NCBI GenBank assembly: GCA_021151765.1
Contig: JAGKWR010000005.1
Location: 1 to 64,000 of the forward strand
DNA from: Alphaproteobacteria bacterium
GTDB lineage: Bacteria; Pseudomonadota; Alphaproteobacteria; Rickettsiales; UBA1997
Reading direction: 5' to 3'
Length of the DNA stretch: 64,000 nt
Below the pieces are notes generated by a model that was not told the origin of the DNA, searched no databases, and saw only the letters and a program-made list of their open reading frames with translations. The translations under genes were made by a program, and so were the position numbers. Of the stretch, positions 52,950 through 61,720 are shown piece after piece; within the stretch, counting starts at the first letter, position 1; every line of letters starts with the position of its first letter.

Positions 52950-54869
52950 ATGAAGCTTAATAGCCTACATGAAATATTCACCGGACGAATAATAAGGATT
53001 CCTGATTATCAACGAGGATATTCTTGGCAAAAACACCAACTTGAAGACTTCTGGGAAGATTTACTAAGACTTGAAACTGAAAAGGTTCATTATACTGGAG
53101 TTGTCACTTTAGAGCCTGTGAAAGAAGAGATTTGGAAAAAATGGGAAGAAGATAGATGGTTTATTGATGTAGGATTTAAGGCATTTTATATAGTTGATGG
53201 TCAACAAAGAATTACAACATCTATAATTTTGATACAGGCAATTTTGGAATCAGTTCCAAAAGATAGCATGATGAATCATCAATCATTTTCAGAGATAGTA
53301 AAACATTACATTCTATGCAAAGCTCCTGATGGACAGCGTAAAAGTTTTTTATTTGGGTATGAAAAAGACAATCCTAGCTATGAGTTTCTCAAAACCGCAA
53401 TATTTGGAATTCATTCGCACAGTAATTTAGATCAACAGACTTTGTATACTCACAATCTTCAAGCTGCAAAAGATTACTTTAAAGAGAAATTGAGTGTAAT
53501 AAAACCAGAAGAGATTAACATTTTATTCAAGAAACTTACTCAAAAACTTAAGTTTAATTTATATGCAATTAGTGATGAGGTGGATGTATGCGTTATCTTT
53601 GAAACAATGAATAACAGAGGGAAGCCTTTAACTAATCTAGAGTTACTCAAAAATAGGTTAATTTACCTTTCAACTTTGTTTAAAGATCATGAAGGACAAG
53701 AAATTCTGCGAAATAAAATTAATGATGCATGGAAAACTGTTTATGAGTACCTTGGCAAAAACCCAGAAGTTCCTCTAGATGATGATTTGTTCCTACGTGA
53801 CCATTGGATAATGTATTTTAAATATACTCGTAACAAAGGTGATGATTACATAAAGTTTTTGCTTAATGAGAAATTCATAGATCAAAATATTTCTCGGGAT
53901 AACCAATGCATTGATAAGAAGATCACGGCAGAAGAAATTGAAGCATATGTTACAAGTTTACAAACATCTATTAAGCCTTGGTTCTATATTCAGAATCCTC
54001 ATTACCCAATTCATGGTTACAAAAATATAGCCAATCAAATTCTATTGGAAGATCTTACCAGACTTAGCTTTGGATCCTTTAAGCCATTGATAATGGCAGC
54101 ATATGTTTCAAGTCAGAATATGGAAGATATTAATAAACTTTTGAGGGAAGCCGAAAGATATAATTTTGTACTTTTTCATCTTAGTAAGATGCGTTCTAAC
54201 ACAAAAGATTCAGAGTTGTTTGGTTACGCGCGTGAATTATTTGAAGGACGCACTACAATTCAGGAAGTAATCGGAAAAATTAATGAGATAATTAAGAACG
54301 ATTACAAACCAACAGATTTTTTAGAGCACATATCCAAAAAATATACGAGTGGTAGGCGCGAAGGTTTTTATAAATGGAATGGATTGAAATACTTTTTGTT
54401 TGAAAATGAGAAGCACCTCCAAAAGATAAGTAAACAATCTGATGATAATAAACTAGTTTGGGAAAAGTTTTTTAAGCCAGAAGAAGCAAAACAGAAAATT
54501 GTTACTGTTGAACATATTTTTCCTCAAACAGCAAAAGATAGTTATTGGCATGAACGTTACAAAAATTTCGATGAAGGTGAAAAATTACGTTTAACTCATT
54601 CTTTGGGAAATCTTCTTCCACTATCTATATCTAAAAATTCCAGCTTACAAAATGATCCATTTAAATTAAAAAAAGATAACGGTTCTGGGGTTGGATATTA
54701 TAACGGATCAATATCTGAAAATGAAGTTAATAAAAATTCTGATTGGGATGCTAAAAATATTCTCGAAAGAGGAATGAATTTGCTAAATTTTATGGAAAAG
54801 AGATGGGATATTGATCTTGGTGATGACGAATTTAAGAAAAAATTATTACACTTAGAATTCGTAAAATAA
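52950..54869 (+). CDS. GmrSD-type DUF262-DUF1524 protein (type IV restriction-like)
   Basis: The 639-residue protein has DUF262/GmrS signatures IPDYQRGYSW (17-26) and VDGQQRITT (82-90, NTPase-like DGQQR), FETMNNRGKPLTNLELLKN, and a C-terminal DUF1524/GmrD HNH nuclease with VEHIFPQ near residue 518, then LGNLLPLSISKNSSLQN. Fused GmrSD enzymes cut modified (for example glucosylated hydroxymethylcytosine) phage DNA. It follows the DUF4268 gene closely and lies just before the prophage lysis genes, ending the defence stretch. Confidence 0.88.
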   Translation: MKLNSLHEIFTGRIIRIPDYQRGYSWQKHQLEDFWEDLLRLETEKVHYTGVVTLEPVKEEIWKKWEEDRWFIDVGFKAFYIVDGQQRITTSIILIQAILESVPKDSMMNHQSFSEIVKHYILCKAPDGQRKSFLFGYEKDNPSYEFLKTAIFGIHSHSNLDQQTLYTHNLQAAKDYFKEKLSVIKPEEINILFKKLTQKLKFNLYAISDEVDVCVIFETMNNRGKPLTNLELLKNRLIYLSTLFKDHEGQEILRNKINDAWKTVYEYLGKNPEVPLDDDLFLRDHWIMYFKYTRNKGDDYIKFLLNEKFIDQNISRDNQCIDKKITAEEIEAYVTSLQTSIKPWFYIQNPHYPIHGYKNIANQILLEDLTRLSFGSFKPLIMAAYVSSQNMEDINKLLREAERYNFVLFHLSKMRSNTKDSELFGYARELFEGRTTIQEVIGKINEIIKNDYKPTDFLEHISKKYTSGRREGFYKWNGLKYFLFENEKHLQKISKQSDDNKLVWEKFFKPEEAKQKIVTVEHIFPQTAKDSYWHERYKNFDEGEKLRLTHSLGNLLPLSISKNSSLQNDPFKLKKDNGSGVGYYNGSISENEVNKNSDWDAKNILERGMNLLNFMEKRWDIDLGDDEFKKKLLHLEFVK

Positions 54870-54894
54870 GTTATTTTAGCTTTTGCAAAATCTC

Positions 54895-55218
54895 TTAGCT
54901 TTCTGAGTTCAATATCACCACTGTAAACTCACCACGAGTTGCAGTAACCTTCAGATTTTTCTTACCGCACTCAAAATAGCCGGTGTATTTTTCATAATTT
55001 TTAATCTGCTCACGCTCAAGAATCAGAGTGAAAAAATTAACGCCAGCACTTTCAGTTCCTTTAAAATCCTTCAAATCATAAAATGATTTTTTGGCAGAAG
55101 TTGCTGACATTGTGTTCACAGCTTCTTCAAAAACATCAATCAGTTTTTCAATTTCCCTGTCAGTGCATTTTTCATTTCTTACATCCTCAATAAATCCTTT
55201 GTAAATTAATCGATTCAT
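54895..55218 (-). CDS. Hypothetical protein at the prophage edge
   Basis: The 107-residue protein is of mixed helix and strand (EKLIDVFEEAVNTMSATSAK; YFECGKKNLKVTATRGEF). It runs in the same direction as the phage genes and lies about 85 bases beyond the Rz1 gene, convergent with the GmrSD gene. I recognise no family; it may be a phage late cargo gene. The gap before it contains a TTATCAA/TTGATAA inverted repeat (55278-55300). Confidence 0.5.
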   Translation of the reverse strand: MNRLIYKGFIEDVRNEKCTDREIEKLIDVFEEAVNTMSATSAKKSFYDLKDFKGTESAGVNFFTLILEREQIKNYEKYTGYFECGKKNLKVTATRGEFTVVILNSES

Positions 55219-55303
55219 AAACTTTCTTAAAAATTGCTAAAGTGCCACTACACCAATGAACGCTTCGCTTAAGACACTTATCAAGTGGAATGATTGATAA
55301 TCT

Positions 55304-55516
55304 TCACTTCGTGCAATGTTCCTCAAATTCTTGGTTGAAATTGTCGATTTGACGGAGGGTTTCATCAGACATTTGGTCGTATTCTTCTTGACTCAAAGTT
55401 ATGGGATTTGCCCAGAGGCAAAAGCTATTTGCGGATGTATTTGCGCATCCGCTGCTTAACAGCAGAAATATCGTCATCACGGCGATTTTCTTGGCGTTTT
55501 TTTGATTCAATTGCAT
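55304..55516 (-). CDS. Rz1-like outer-membrane spanin lipoprotein
   Basis: The 70-residue protein has a lipoprotein signal (IFLLLSSGC, Cys24) and a short polar mature part. It overlaps the 3' end of the preceding Rz-like gene by 92 bases in another frame, which is the classic Rz/Rz1 arrangement. O-spanins join with the inner-membrane partner to fuse membranes at the last step of phage lysis. Sequence does not conserve well in this class; the call rests on lipobox, size and overlap. Confidence 0.65.
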   Translation of the reverse strand: MQLNQKNAKKIAVMTIFLLLSSGCANTSANSFCLWANPITLSQEEYDQMSDETLRQIDNFNQEFEEHCTK

Positions 55517-55640
55517 CAGTAAAATCTTCTTCGAGCTGTTTGGTTTTTTGGGATTTTTTGCCGTAAAAATTGCCCAATGTAAAAATGGTGATTATTGCAC
55601 CAGCGATTGCCGCGATTCTTGTCAGTAAATTTTGGATCAT
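55425..55640 (-). CDS. Rz-like inner-membrane spanin
   Basis: The 71 residues have one N-terminal membrane helix (IAAIAGAIITIFTLGNFY) and a charged helical periplasmic part (KTKQLEEDFTDAIESKKRQE), the shape of i-spanins. It follows the holin-like gene with a four-base overlap and overlaps the Rz1-like gene, placing it in the lysis cassette. Confidence 0.65.
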   Translation of the reverse strand: MIQNLLTRIAAIAGAIITIFTLGNFYGKKSQKTKQLEEDFTDAIESKKRQENRRDDDISAVKQRMRKYIRK

Positions 55641-55876
55641 TTGCTTCCTCTGTTTCTTAAAAGTTCAAACAATCCTGAACCGATAAGAGTTGCGCCAACA
55701 TAAATCAGCGTATCTGCACATCTATCAAGCTGATCAAACGGAGTCGCTGTAACATGATCAAGTCCGTAAAGAAACAGGATAAATTTCATCAAAGAACCAA
55801 CTGACAAACAGAATATTCCCGCGAGTCTTTTTGACGATTTGTTGCCGTTAAAATCTTCTAAAAATTTGCAAGCCAT
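55637..55876 (-). CDS. Holin-like phage membrane protein
   Basis: The 79-residue protein has two membrane segments (AGIFCLSVGSLMKFILFLY; LIYVGATLIGSGLFELL) and a charged end (RNRGSK). It lies directly after the endolysin gene (one base gap) and before the spanin genes. Size, topology and place suggest a holin; no specific holin family was recognised. Confidence 0.6.
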   Translation of the reverse strand: MACKFLEDFNGNKSSKRLAGIFCLSVGSLMKFILFLYGLDHVTATPFDQLDRCADTLIYVGATLIGSGLFELLRNRGSK

Positions 55877-55877
55877 G

Positions 55878-56270
55878 TTAGTCGGTTACTAATTCAAAAT
55901 GTGGTAAGTCGTAAAAATTCTGATCTTTCAAATCGTTGTCAGAATCCCAGTCGCCGCCCCAACGGATTTTGATGTTGAGCATTTGTGCGATTCCCTGAAC
56001 TCGGCCGGCGAAGTGGTAAAATCTATTTTTGTCATTCCAATAAACTGGCCATGGTGCAACATCAACTGCGAGCGATGGTGTTTTATTGTGCATGCCGCCT
56101 GATTTGATTTTTGATTTACCAGCGTTGAACGCTTTTAGCTGATCTTCATCTGATCTGTAACCTTCAAGAATTGTGCAATCGTAATGCTTGATCACTTCGT
56201 TAAAGAGCTTCTGCAAATCTGGGTGACAAGTTGATAATTTTTTGAGCGAATCTTTTCCAAATTGTGGCAT
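55878..56270 (-). CDS. M15-family endolysin (peptidoglycan L,D/D,D-peptidase)
   Basis: The 130-residue protein matches VanY/T5-endolysin-type M15 peptidases: ILEGYRSDEDQLKAFNAGKS, the zinc motif GGMHNKTPSLAVDVAP (His then Asp) and the last zinc ligand in DLPHFEL. It cleaves the peptide stem of peptidoglycan to release phage. There is no signal peptide, consistent with export through a holin, which is the likely role of the next gene. Confidence 0.9.
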   Translation of the reverse strand: MPQFGKDSLKKLSTCHPDLQKLFNEVIKHYDCTILEGYRSDEDQLKAFNAGKSKIKSGGMHNKTPSLAVDVAPWPVYWNDKNRFYHFAGRVQGIAQMLNIKIRWGGDWDSDNDLKDQNFYDLPHFELVTD

Positions 56271-56279
56271 AAATTTTTC

Positions 56280-56576
56280 TTATTTGAGTTTGATGTGATC
56301 GCCGATGAGAGAAATAAATCCGGCGGTAAGAACGGTTACGAAACCGATGACGATGCACTTAACCAAAATTCTGAAGCTGTCCCTCGAAGCCATGCGAAAT
56401 GCTCTTAAAAGCTCGCGCAAATCACGAATATCGGTTGGTGCATTTTCATCATGAAGACCAAGTTCGGTTAAGGCTTGTTTAGCTCCTTCTTTTGAAGCCT
56501 GTTCAAGCAGTAATTCCAATTCGCATTTGGTGATGATGAATTCGTCCTCGTCTGTTTTTCTGATTTTACTCCACAT
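56280..56576 (-). CDS. Phage DUF6127-like membrane protein
   Basis: The 98 residues have a helical start (FIITKCELELLLEQASKEGA) and a C-terminal membrane helix (IVIGFVTVLTAGFISLIG). This matches the DUF6127-type proteins that often sit between gpD and lysis genes in alphaproteobacterial prophages. It overlaps the gpD gene by 11 bases. Its function is unknown; an accessory lysis role is possible. Confidence 0.6.
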   Translation of the reverse strand: MWSKIRKTDEDEFIITKCELELLLEQASKEGAKQALTELGLHDENAPTDIRDLRELLRAFRMASRDSFRILVKCIVIGFVTVLTAGFISLIGDHIKLK

Positions 56577-57567
56577 CGGATAATTTGATGATTGCAGTTA
56601 CTTGGGTTGTAAATCCTTGGTCGCCGAGCGAATGATTAACACTCGTGATGATCCAATTTTTGTTTTTGAGATATTTGATGTCGGTGAAAGTAATCTTGTT
56701 TTCAGCGCTGAGTTTTGGATTTCCTGTGGTGGAAAAATTTAAGTTTTCTGCACCACGTTTAAATTCAGCGAGCTTGGCTTTTGCTGCTTCTCTGGCGCGA
56801 TCAGCACTGACAAATTTATAGCGCATCGTGTAAGCTGGATCGCCAGTTCCGGCAAAAACATCTTCTTCTTTTCCTGTGGCGAAATTGTGCCATTTGGCAA
56901 TTACCTTGCCGAATTTTTCCATGTCGGAAACACGCAATTTCCAATCAGAAATTTGCGCGGCGGAAAGTTTTGTTGTCGGCAGTTCTTTGCCATTTTCTGA
57001 AATACTTATTCCTCTTCTGAAAAATAATAATCTTCCCAAAGACAACTTGGCAAAAGCACCATAGCTTTGCGCCAGAGTGTTAAGAAAAGATATGTCGCTT
57101 TCATCAGTTTGATCTAAATGCGAGATGTAAATTTGTTTGAAATATTCATCGATTGCAGCCTTGAAACCATTGTTATTGGCAATTGCAGTAATGATTCCAA
57201 CCAGTGTGTATCCGTGCCAAGATTTACTTTTAGGTGCTTTGATTTTTTTGCTTAAATTTTTGTCGAGTGTGTTGCTTGCTTTTCCGGTAATTCTGATTTG
57301 CAAAGGCGGTGATGAAACCTCGACATCATCAACAATGTAGCTTCCCATCTTTGTCAGAGGTTTATCATCGTAACCGAGAGAAACCTCTAAAACAGCACCG
57401 CGCGGCGGAATTTCTAATTTTTCATCGCGGTTGTCCAAAAGGATTTCGCAAGTGTCAGAAACAAGTCCGGTTTCATCGGTGATATTGATTGAGACCAGTC
57501 TTTGTGCGATTAACGCTGTGACATCTTTCTTGTCGGCAGTAATTTTAAATGCGGGATTCACGACCAA
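56566..57567 (-). CDS. Phage late control gene D protein (tail hub, gpD)
   Basis: The 333-residue protein matches P2 gpD: FKITADKKDVTALIAQRLVS at the N-terminus, LEVSLGYDDKPLTKMGSYIV, SHLDQTDESDISFLNTLAQS, and NWIITSVNHSLGDQGFTTQV at the end. gpD forms the base of the tail tube near the baseplate. It overlaps gpX by 10 bases. The order X-D is as in P2. Confidence 0.93.
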   Translation of the reverse strand: MVVNPAFKITADKKDVTALIAQRLVSINITDETGLVSDTCEILLDNRDEKLEIPPRGAVLEVSLGYDDKPLTKMGSYIVDDVEVSSPPLQIRITGKASNTLDKNLSKKIKAPKSKSWHGYTLVGIITAIANNNGFKAAIDEYFKQIYISHLDQTDESDISFLNTLAQSYGAFAKLSLGRLLFFRRGISISENGKELPTTKLSAAQISDWKLRVSDMEKFGKVIAKWHNFATGKEEDVFAGTGDPAYTMRYKFVSADRAREAAKAKLAEFKRGAENLNFSTTGNPKLSAENKITFTDIKYLKNKNWIITSVNHSLGDQGFTTQVTAIIKLSDVE

Positions 57568-57764
57568 AGTTTAACGCTTTCTGCTTCTTCTTCCTGAGTT
57601 AAGTCCGGTAAAACAATTTTGACATTGGCGCTAAATATTGCACCCAATTCTGCTAAATGACGATTCGTTTCTAAAACTTTTTCTAGAACTCCTGAAGTTT
57701 TGCTGTAATATTTCCAACAAATTGCATCAAGCGTGTCTCCATCTTTTGTGGTATAAGTAATCAT
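57558..57764 (-). CDS. Phage tail protein X (LysM-like)
   Basis: The 68-residue protein begins YTTKDGDTLDAICWKYY, the LysM-like opening of P2 gpX, and ends in VKIVLPDLTQEEEAESV. It completes the tail tip with gpD, whose gene it overlaps by 10 bases. The gene starts only 10 bases from the opposite-strand cargo gene. Confidence 0.92.
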   Translation of the reverse strand: MITYTTKDGDTLDAICWKYYSKTSGVLEKVLETNRHLAELGAIFSANVKIVLPDLTQEEEAESVKLWS

Positions 57765-57774
57765 TAAATTTTTT

Positions 57775-58173
57775 ATGAAAAAACTTTTTAAATATGTCGT
57801 CTACACGGTGTTAGGATTGACGATAATTTTAGCTCTTTTGTTCTTTGTTGCTTACATCACTGACTTTCCAGTAAATGGGGTTACTATGGGTATGCAGTCA
57901 ACTATTGAAAAAATTGAATTGGGTAAAAATACAACAGTGAAAGACGCTATTGTCGATCTAGCGGGAGCTGATGGAAAGGTTGTGTGGGGAAGAGAAGAGA
58001 ATGATTATTTCGTAAGCATATCTCACGGCGATTCAACAGAAATCATAAAGTTCTCTTACAATCCAGACACACAGTATGTATTTCTAACCGGTTTTCGTAG
58101 TTCAGATGGAAAAAAGTGTGAAGGTGCTAAAGAGGCTAAAAAATGTATTTATAACGCTTTTAAAACATTCTGA
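57775..58173 (+). CDS. Opposite-strand membrane-anchored cargo protein (moron)
   Basis: The 132-residue protein has one N-terminal membrane helix (VVYTVLGLTIILALLFFVAY) and an extracytoplasmic domain with two Cys (KKCEGAKEAKKCIYNAF) near the end. It is the only plus-strand gene within the tail operon, placed between gpU and gpX, and its 3' end overlaps gpU by 25 bases. Such single genes of opposite polarity in phage structural regions are usually expressed from the prophage and change the host envelope or immunity. I recognise no family. Confidence 0.7.
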   Translation: MKKLFKYVVYTVLGLTIILALLFFVAYITDFPVNGVTMGMQSTIEKIELGKNTTVKDAIVDLAGADGKVVWGREENDYFVSISHGDSTEIIKFSYNPDTQYVFLTGFRSSDGKKCEGAKEAKKCIYNAFKTF

Positions 58174-58643
58174 ATAATTCCCTTTACACCTGGTTTGGCA
58201 TCTTCGCCATAACGCTTAAGGCTGATTGAAAATTCAATTTTAAGTGGCGCGCCGTCTTTCATAAAAACACTTTGGTTTTCAGAAATTTTTATGATGCACC
58301 ATTTTCCAAATGCGTTGCCATTTCCTGAAATCAAATACAGTGGCTTACCAAGTCCTGCCTCGGCACGCATCAATGTCACCTGACGAATTCCACCTTTAAA
58401 GTGCGGATAAATCACGCCATCAAGATCAATTGTTTCCACGCCAAAACCTGTGAATTGTAAAGCTGGATCAGCACCAATTCTGTTAACTTCCTGCCAACGA
58501 TATTCGCTTTGTCTTTTTAGACTTTGGAAAGCGGCAGAACTGATTGCAAAACGATAAGCACCAAGAATCATCATCATGTTGATTCCTAGCGCGCTGTTTA
58601 AATTCAGCTTGCCGCCTAGGTTTTTAAAAGAGTCGAAGATCAT
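58149..58643 (-). CDS. Phage tail completion protein gpU
   Basis: The 164-residue protein has P2 gpU wording: MMILGAYRFAISSAAFQSLK, SEYRWQEVNRIGADPALQFT and FGVETIDLDGVIYPHFKGG. It helps finish the tail tube. It overlaps the tape-measure gene by four bases and precedes gpX, in P2 order. Confidence 0.92.
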   Translation of the reverse strand: MIFDSFKNLGGKLNLNSALGINMMMILGAYRFAISSAAFQSLKRQSEYRWQEVNRIGADPALQFTGFGVETIDLDGVIYPHFKGGIRQVTLMRAEAGLGKPLYLISGNGNAFGKWCIIKISENQSVFMKDGAPLKIEFSISLKRYGEDAKPGVKGIIQNVLKAL

Positions 58644-60964
58644 TGATCGTAATTCAAAGCGAGTTTTCTTGCGGATAATTTTCTGAAAGTTTCATCAATG
58701 GCGATTCGCACTTGATCAGCGATTTTCTTTTCATCCATATTGCCTCCAGCATTGATGGTGATTGGTGCGGAAATTGAAATTTGCTGTGTTCCAATACCAC
58801 TCGGTGAAGATGAAATATTTGGAATTTCAAATGATGGAATTTTTTCAACACCACTCTTTGCATCAAAATTGCCGACAATATTTCCAACTGTTGACGCAGA
58901 TTTTTGATCTTTGGAATCAGAATTTCCCGCGACAAAATTCAACGCTTTTCCAGCAACATTTGTGATTGAACCAACAACTGATTTGAGTGGTTCAACCAGC
59001 TTCATCACCCAATCAAAAGCAGTTTTCACCCAGCCAACAATTCCGCTAAAAATATTCTTAAAAAATTCACCAACCGGAGTCCAATTTTTAATCAACAAAG
59101 TTGCAGCAAGTGCGATTCCCGCAATTATGAGTCCGATTGGATTGCTGATCAAAGCTAAACCCATAACACGAATTGCAGTCGTAATAACAGGCATTGCCAA
59201 GGAGGCAAAAGTAAGTGCTGTTCTAAATGCCAACAATGCACCTTGCGCTGCTAAAAATCCGCCGCGCAAAAAAGTGAAAGTATAGCCAAGAGCAACTGAT
59301 GCAACTTTGAATCCAATCAAGGCAGTGATCGTCAAACCGATATATTTTGTCACCACCGGAAATCTTTCTGCTAAAGCACTAACTCTGCTGGCAAAAGCTG
59401 CTGTACCATTTGCTGCTGCCGTTAATGTTGGAAGAAGTGTGTTACCAAGAGAAATTCCAACTGATTCGACTGCTGATTCAAATTCTCTAAACGAGCCAAT
59501 GGTCGTGTTTTGCAATCGTTCTGCCATTTTCTTGGCAGTGCCGTCAGCGTTGTTGATTTTGTTTAAAACTTCATCAACCGAGCCAGTTTCAAAACCTTTA
59601 AAAATTGCTAAAGCGCCAGATGTTGAGTAAGTGCCAAAAATATCTTTGATAACTCCGAGCTTTTGATCGTCAGAAAGATTTTTGGTTGCTTTGTGGAGGT
59701 CGCGTAAAATATCGACCATTGAACGCATTTTGCCTTTGTCAAAAATTTTAACACCAAGACCTTTTAGTCGGGTTTGAGCAAGTAGCGCTTCTTTAGCAAC
59801 ATCAGGCATTTCTTCGGCGCTAATTTTCATTTGATCGCGCATTTTGCCTAATGCTTTTGCACCAGCTCTAGCAGGCGCAGCAAGGCGCAAATATGCCGAT
59901 CTTAACATAGTTCCAGCCATTGTTGCCTGAATACCAGCATTACTTAAAACACCAGCAAGAGCTGTGGTTTCTTGCAAACTTCCACCAACTGCGGCGGCTG
60001 CAGGTGCTACGAATTTCATCGTTTCACCAAGCATTTTAACATCAGTGTTGGTTGCAATTGCAGCTTGCGCCAAAACATCTGCAGCTTCACCCGCCCGCTC
60101 TGCTTTCATGGCAAATCCGTTTAGAATATTTGAAACGATCTCTGCTGATTGTGCTAATTCCATATTATCAGCAATTGCCAAATTTAAGATTGCCGGAGTT
60201 GCTGCTAAAATTTGATTAGTTCTGAAACCAGCCATACCAAGAAACTTCATAGCTTCGGCAGCTTGAGCGGAAGTGTATTGCGTGGTTGCGCCAAGCTCTC
60301 TGGCTTTAGCCGTGAGTTGTTTAAATCCTTCTGAGTTTGCGACTTCTTCAGTAACAGCACCGACCTGTGCCATCGCGAATTCAAAATCTACTGCTGGTTT
60401 AATTACAGAATAAAGAGCTGCTCCAAGCGCAACAGCGTCTCCCATTTGCGCGCGGTAATTTGCGCGATTGCTTAAGTTCTGTAATTTAGCGTCAGAATTG
60501 GCTTGAAGCGCTGCTTGTCTTTTCTTTAAGGTCTCAAGAGTTTTTCCTAAAACCTGTTGTTGCTGATTTAAATTTTTGAAATCAACGCCAGCGGCACTTA
60601 AGGCTTTGCCCATTTCACGAGTCGCTTGTGCTGATTCCATGAAAGCAATTTTAGCTTTTTGCGCCGCTACTTCCGCTTTACGAAAATTGTTCTGAAGCTC
60701 TTTGGAAGGAGTAAGGCTTGAAGCCATCTCTCTACCTAACAGATTTAATTTCTGTTTCGCTTCCTGATAAGCGAGAGACGCTTCTTTTGTGGCGCGTGAT
60801 GATTTTCTGAAAGCCTCGATATCTGAGGCTTTGTCATTCACTTTTTTAATTGCATCGCCAAGTGCAGAAAGCTGTTTATTTGCTCCACTGAAGGAATCTC
60901 GGAAAGACTTTCCCAAGTCAGCACCGATTAAAATCGATACGGCAGCGTGAGTCGAGTTGGTCAT
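58640..60964 (-). CDS. Phage tail tape measure protein (gpT)
   Basis: The 774 residues carry a coiled-coil N-terminus (SLAYQEAKQKLNLLGREM) and the conserved tape-measure domain: FEFAMAQVGAVTEEVANSEG, ARELGATTQYTSAQAAEAMK and FLGMAGFRTNQILAATP. A hydrophobic stretch follows near 545-640 (ISNPIGLIIAGIALAATLLI). It sets tail length and enters the host membrane at injection. Its start overlaps the stop of the cyclase-like gene by one base (TAATG). Confidence 0.95.
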   Translation of the reverse strand: MTNSTHAAVSILIGADLGKSFRDSFSGANKQLSALGDAIKKVNDKASDIEAFRKSSRATKEASLAYQEAKQKLNLLGREMASSLTPSKELQNNFRKAEVAAQKAKIAFMESAQATREMGKALSAAGVDFKNLNQQQQVLGKTLETLKKRQAALQANSDAKLQNLSNRANYRAQMGDAVALGAALYSVIKPAVDFEFAMAQVGAVTEEVANSEGFKQLTAKARELGATTQYTSAQAAEAMKFLGMAGFRTNQILAATPAILNLAIADNMELAQSAEIVSNILNGFAMKAERAGEAADVLAQAAIATNTDVKMLGETMKFVAPAAAAVGGSLQETTALAGVLSNAGIQATMAGTMLRSAYLRLAAPARAGAKALGKMRDQMKISAEEMPDVAKEALLAQTRLKGLGVKIFDKGKMRSMVDILRDLHKATKNLSDDQKLGVIKDIFGTYSTSGALAIFKGFETGSVDEVLNKINNADGTAKKMAERLQNTTIGSFREFESAVESVGISLGNTLLPTLTAAANGTAAFASRVSALAERFPVVTKYIGLTITALIGFKVASVALGYTFTFLRGGFLAAQGALLAFRTALTFASLAMPVITTAIRVMGLALISNPIGLIIAGIALAATLLIKNWTPVGEFFKNIFSGIVGWVKTAFDWVMKLVEPLKSVVGSITNVAGKALNFVAGNSDSKDQKSASTVGNIVGNFDAKSGVEKIPSFEIPNISSSPSGIGTQQISISAPITINAGGNMDEKKIADQVRIAIDETFRKLSARKLALNYDQ

Positions 60965-61710
60965 TAATATGATTTGATGGAAAGCTTATTGCTTTGAAAA
61001 TTTTTATACTCCGATTCTAAATGATCTATTGTCCAAGCATACTTGGACAGGATTTTTTCGTCATTAGAAAATTTCTTTTTTGACTCATTGCAAAAAGACA
61101 ATATTTGCTCTATTTCTTCGCAAATATTGTCTTCATCTGCTTTTTTTAAAAGCACTCCTTTGAACATATTTATAAAGTATTTACAATCTTTGTCCTGCAC
61201 TATCTCATCAAAAATAGTCTTACATCCTTCTTTAGCATATTCCTTTATAACCACTTTTGCTTCATCAATTAATTTATCATCAATAACAATTCTGGGAAAA
61301 ACACCGCAATTCTGTTCTCCTTTGTAAGCTCTAATGTATCCTTCTCCAAATATAAGTCCCTCTCTGTGGTAAATGTTTCCGATTGTTAAATAACCTCTCG
61401 TAAGAATTCCAAAACATAGCAGCATTTCATATTGAAATTGCTGTAAAGCTAAAATCATTACATATGTAGCTACTTTATCAGTATGAGGAACGCTAATAAT
61501 GATTGAATCCGAAATACATGTTATTTCGTACTGATTGAAGTTATTTCTGAAATGCTCAAATTGTTTTTTAGTAGCTAAAAGAGTTTTGGCCACTTTGATA
61601 AAGTCTGATTCATCTGCTATATTGTCCACATACTTTGTAAATCCTTGAAGGTCAATAAATGCAATTACTGATTTTTTAAAATCAGAATAGTTTGGTATAT
61701 CCTTTAACAT
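60964..61710 (-). CDS. Class III nucleotide-cyclase-like protein inserted in the tail operon
   Basis: The 248-residue protein has the two metal-binding aspartates of class III cyclases at expected spacing: Asp20 in VIAFIDLQGFTKYV and Asp68 in CISDSIIISVP. It also has a block found in a widespread unnamed cyclase-like family (TRGYLTIGNIYHREGLIFG; FPRIVIDDKLIDEA). It sits between the gpE frame-shift extension and the tape measure, where P2 has nothing, and shares its stop/start with the latter. Signalling cyclases of this fold power the Pycsar anti-phage system, but no effector gene is next to it. A prophage-borne immunity or host-control role is inference. Confidence 0.7.
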   Translation of the reverse strand: MLKDIPNYSDFKKSVIAFIDLQGFTKYVDNIADESDFIKVAKTLLATKKQFEHFRNNFNQYEITCISDSIIISVPHTDKVATYVMILALQQFQYEMLLCFGILTRGYLTIGNIYHREGLIFGEGYIRAYKGEQNCGVFPRIVIDDKLIDEAKVVIKEYAKEGCKTIFDEIVQDKDCKYFINMFKGVLLKKADEDNICEEIEQILSFCNESKKKFSNDEKILSKYAWTIDHLESEYKNFQSNKLSIKSY

Positions 61711-61720
61711 TGCTGAGAAA

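Noticed and set aside
60964..61710. A complete Pycsar system
   Set aside because: No PycTM, PycTIR or other effector gene adjoins; only the cyclase-like component can be supported.
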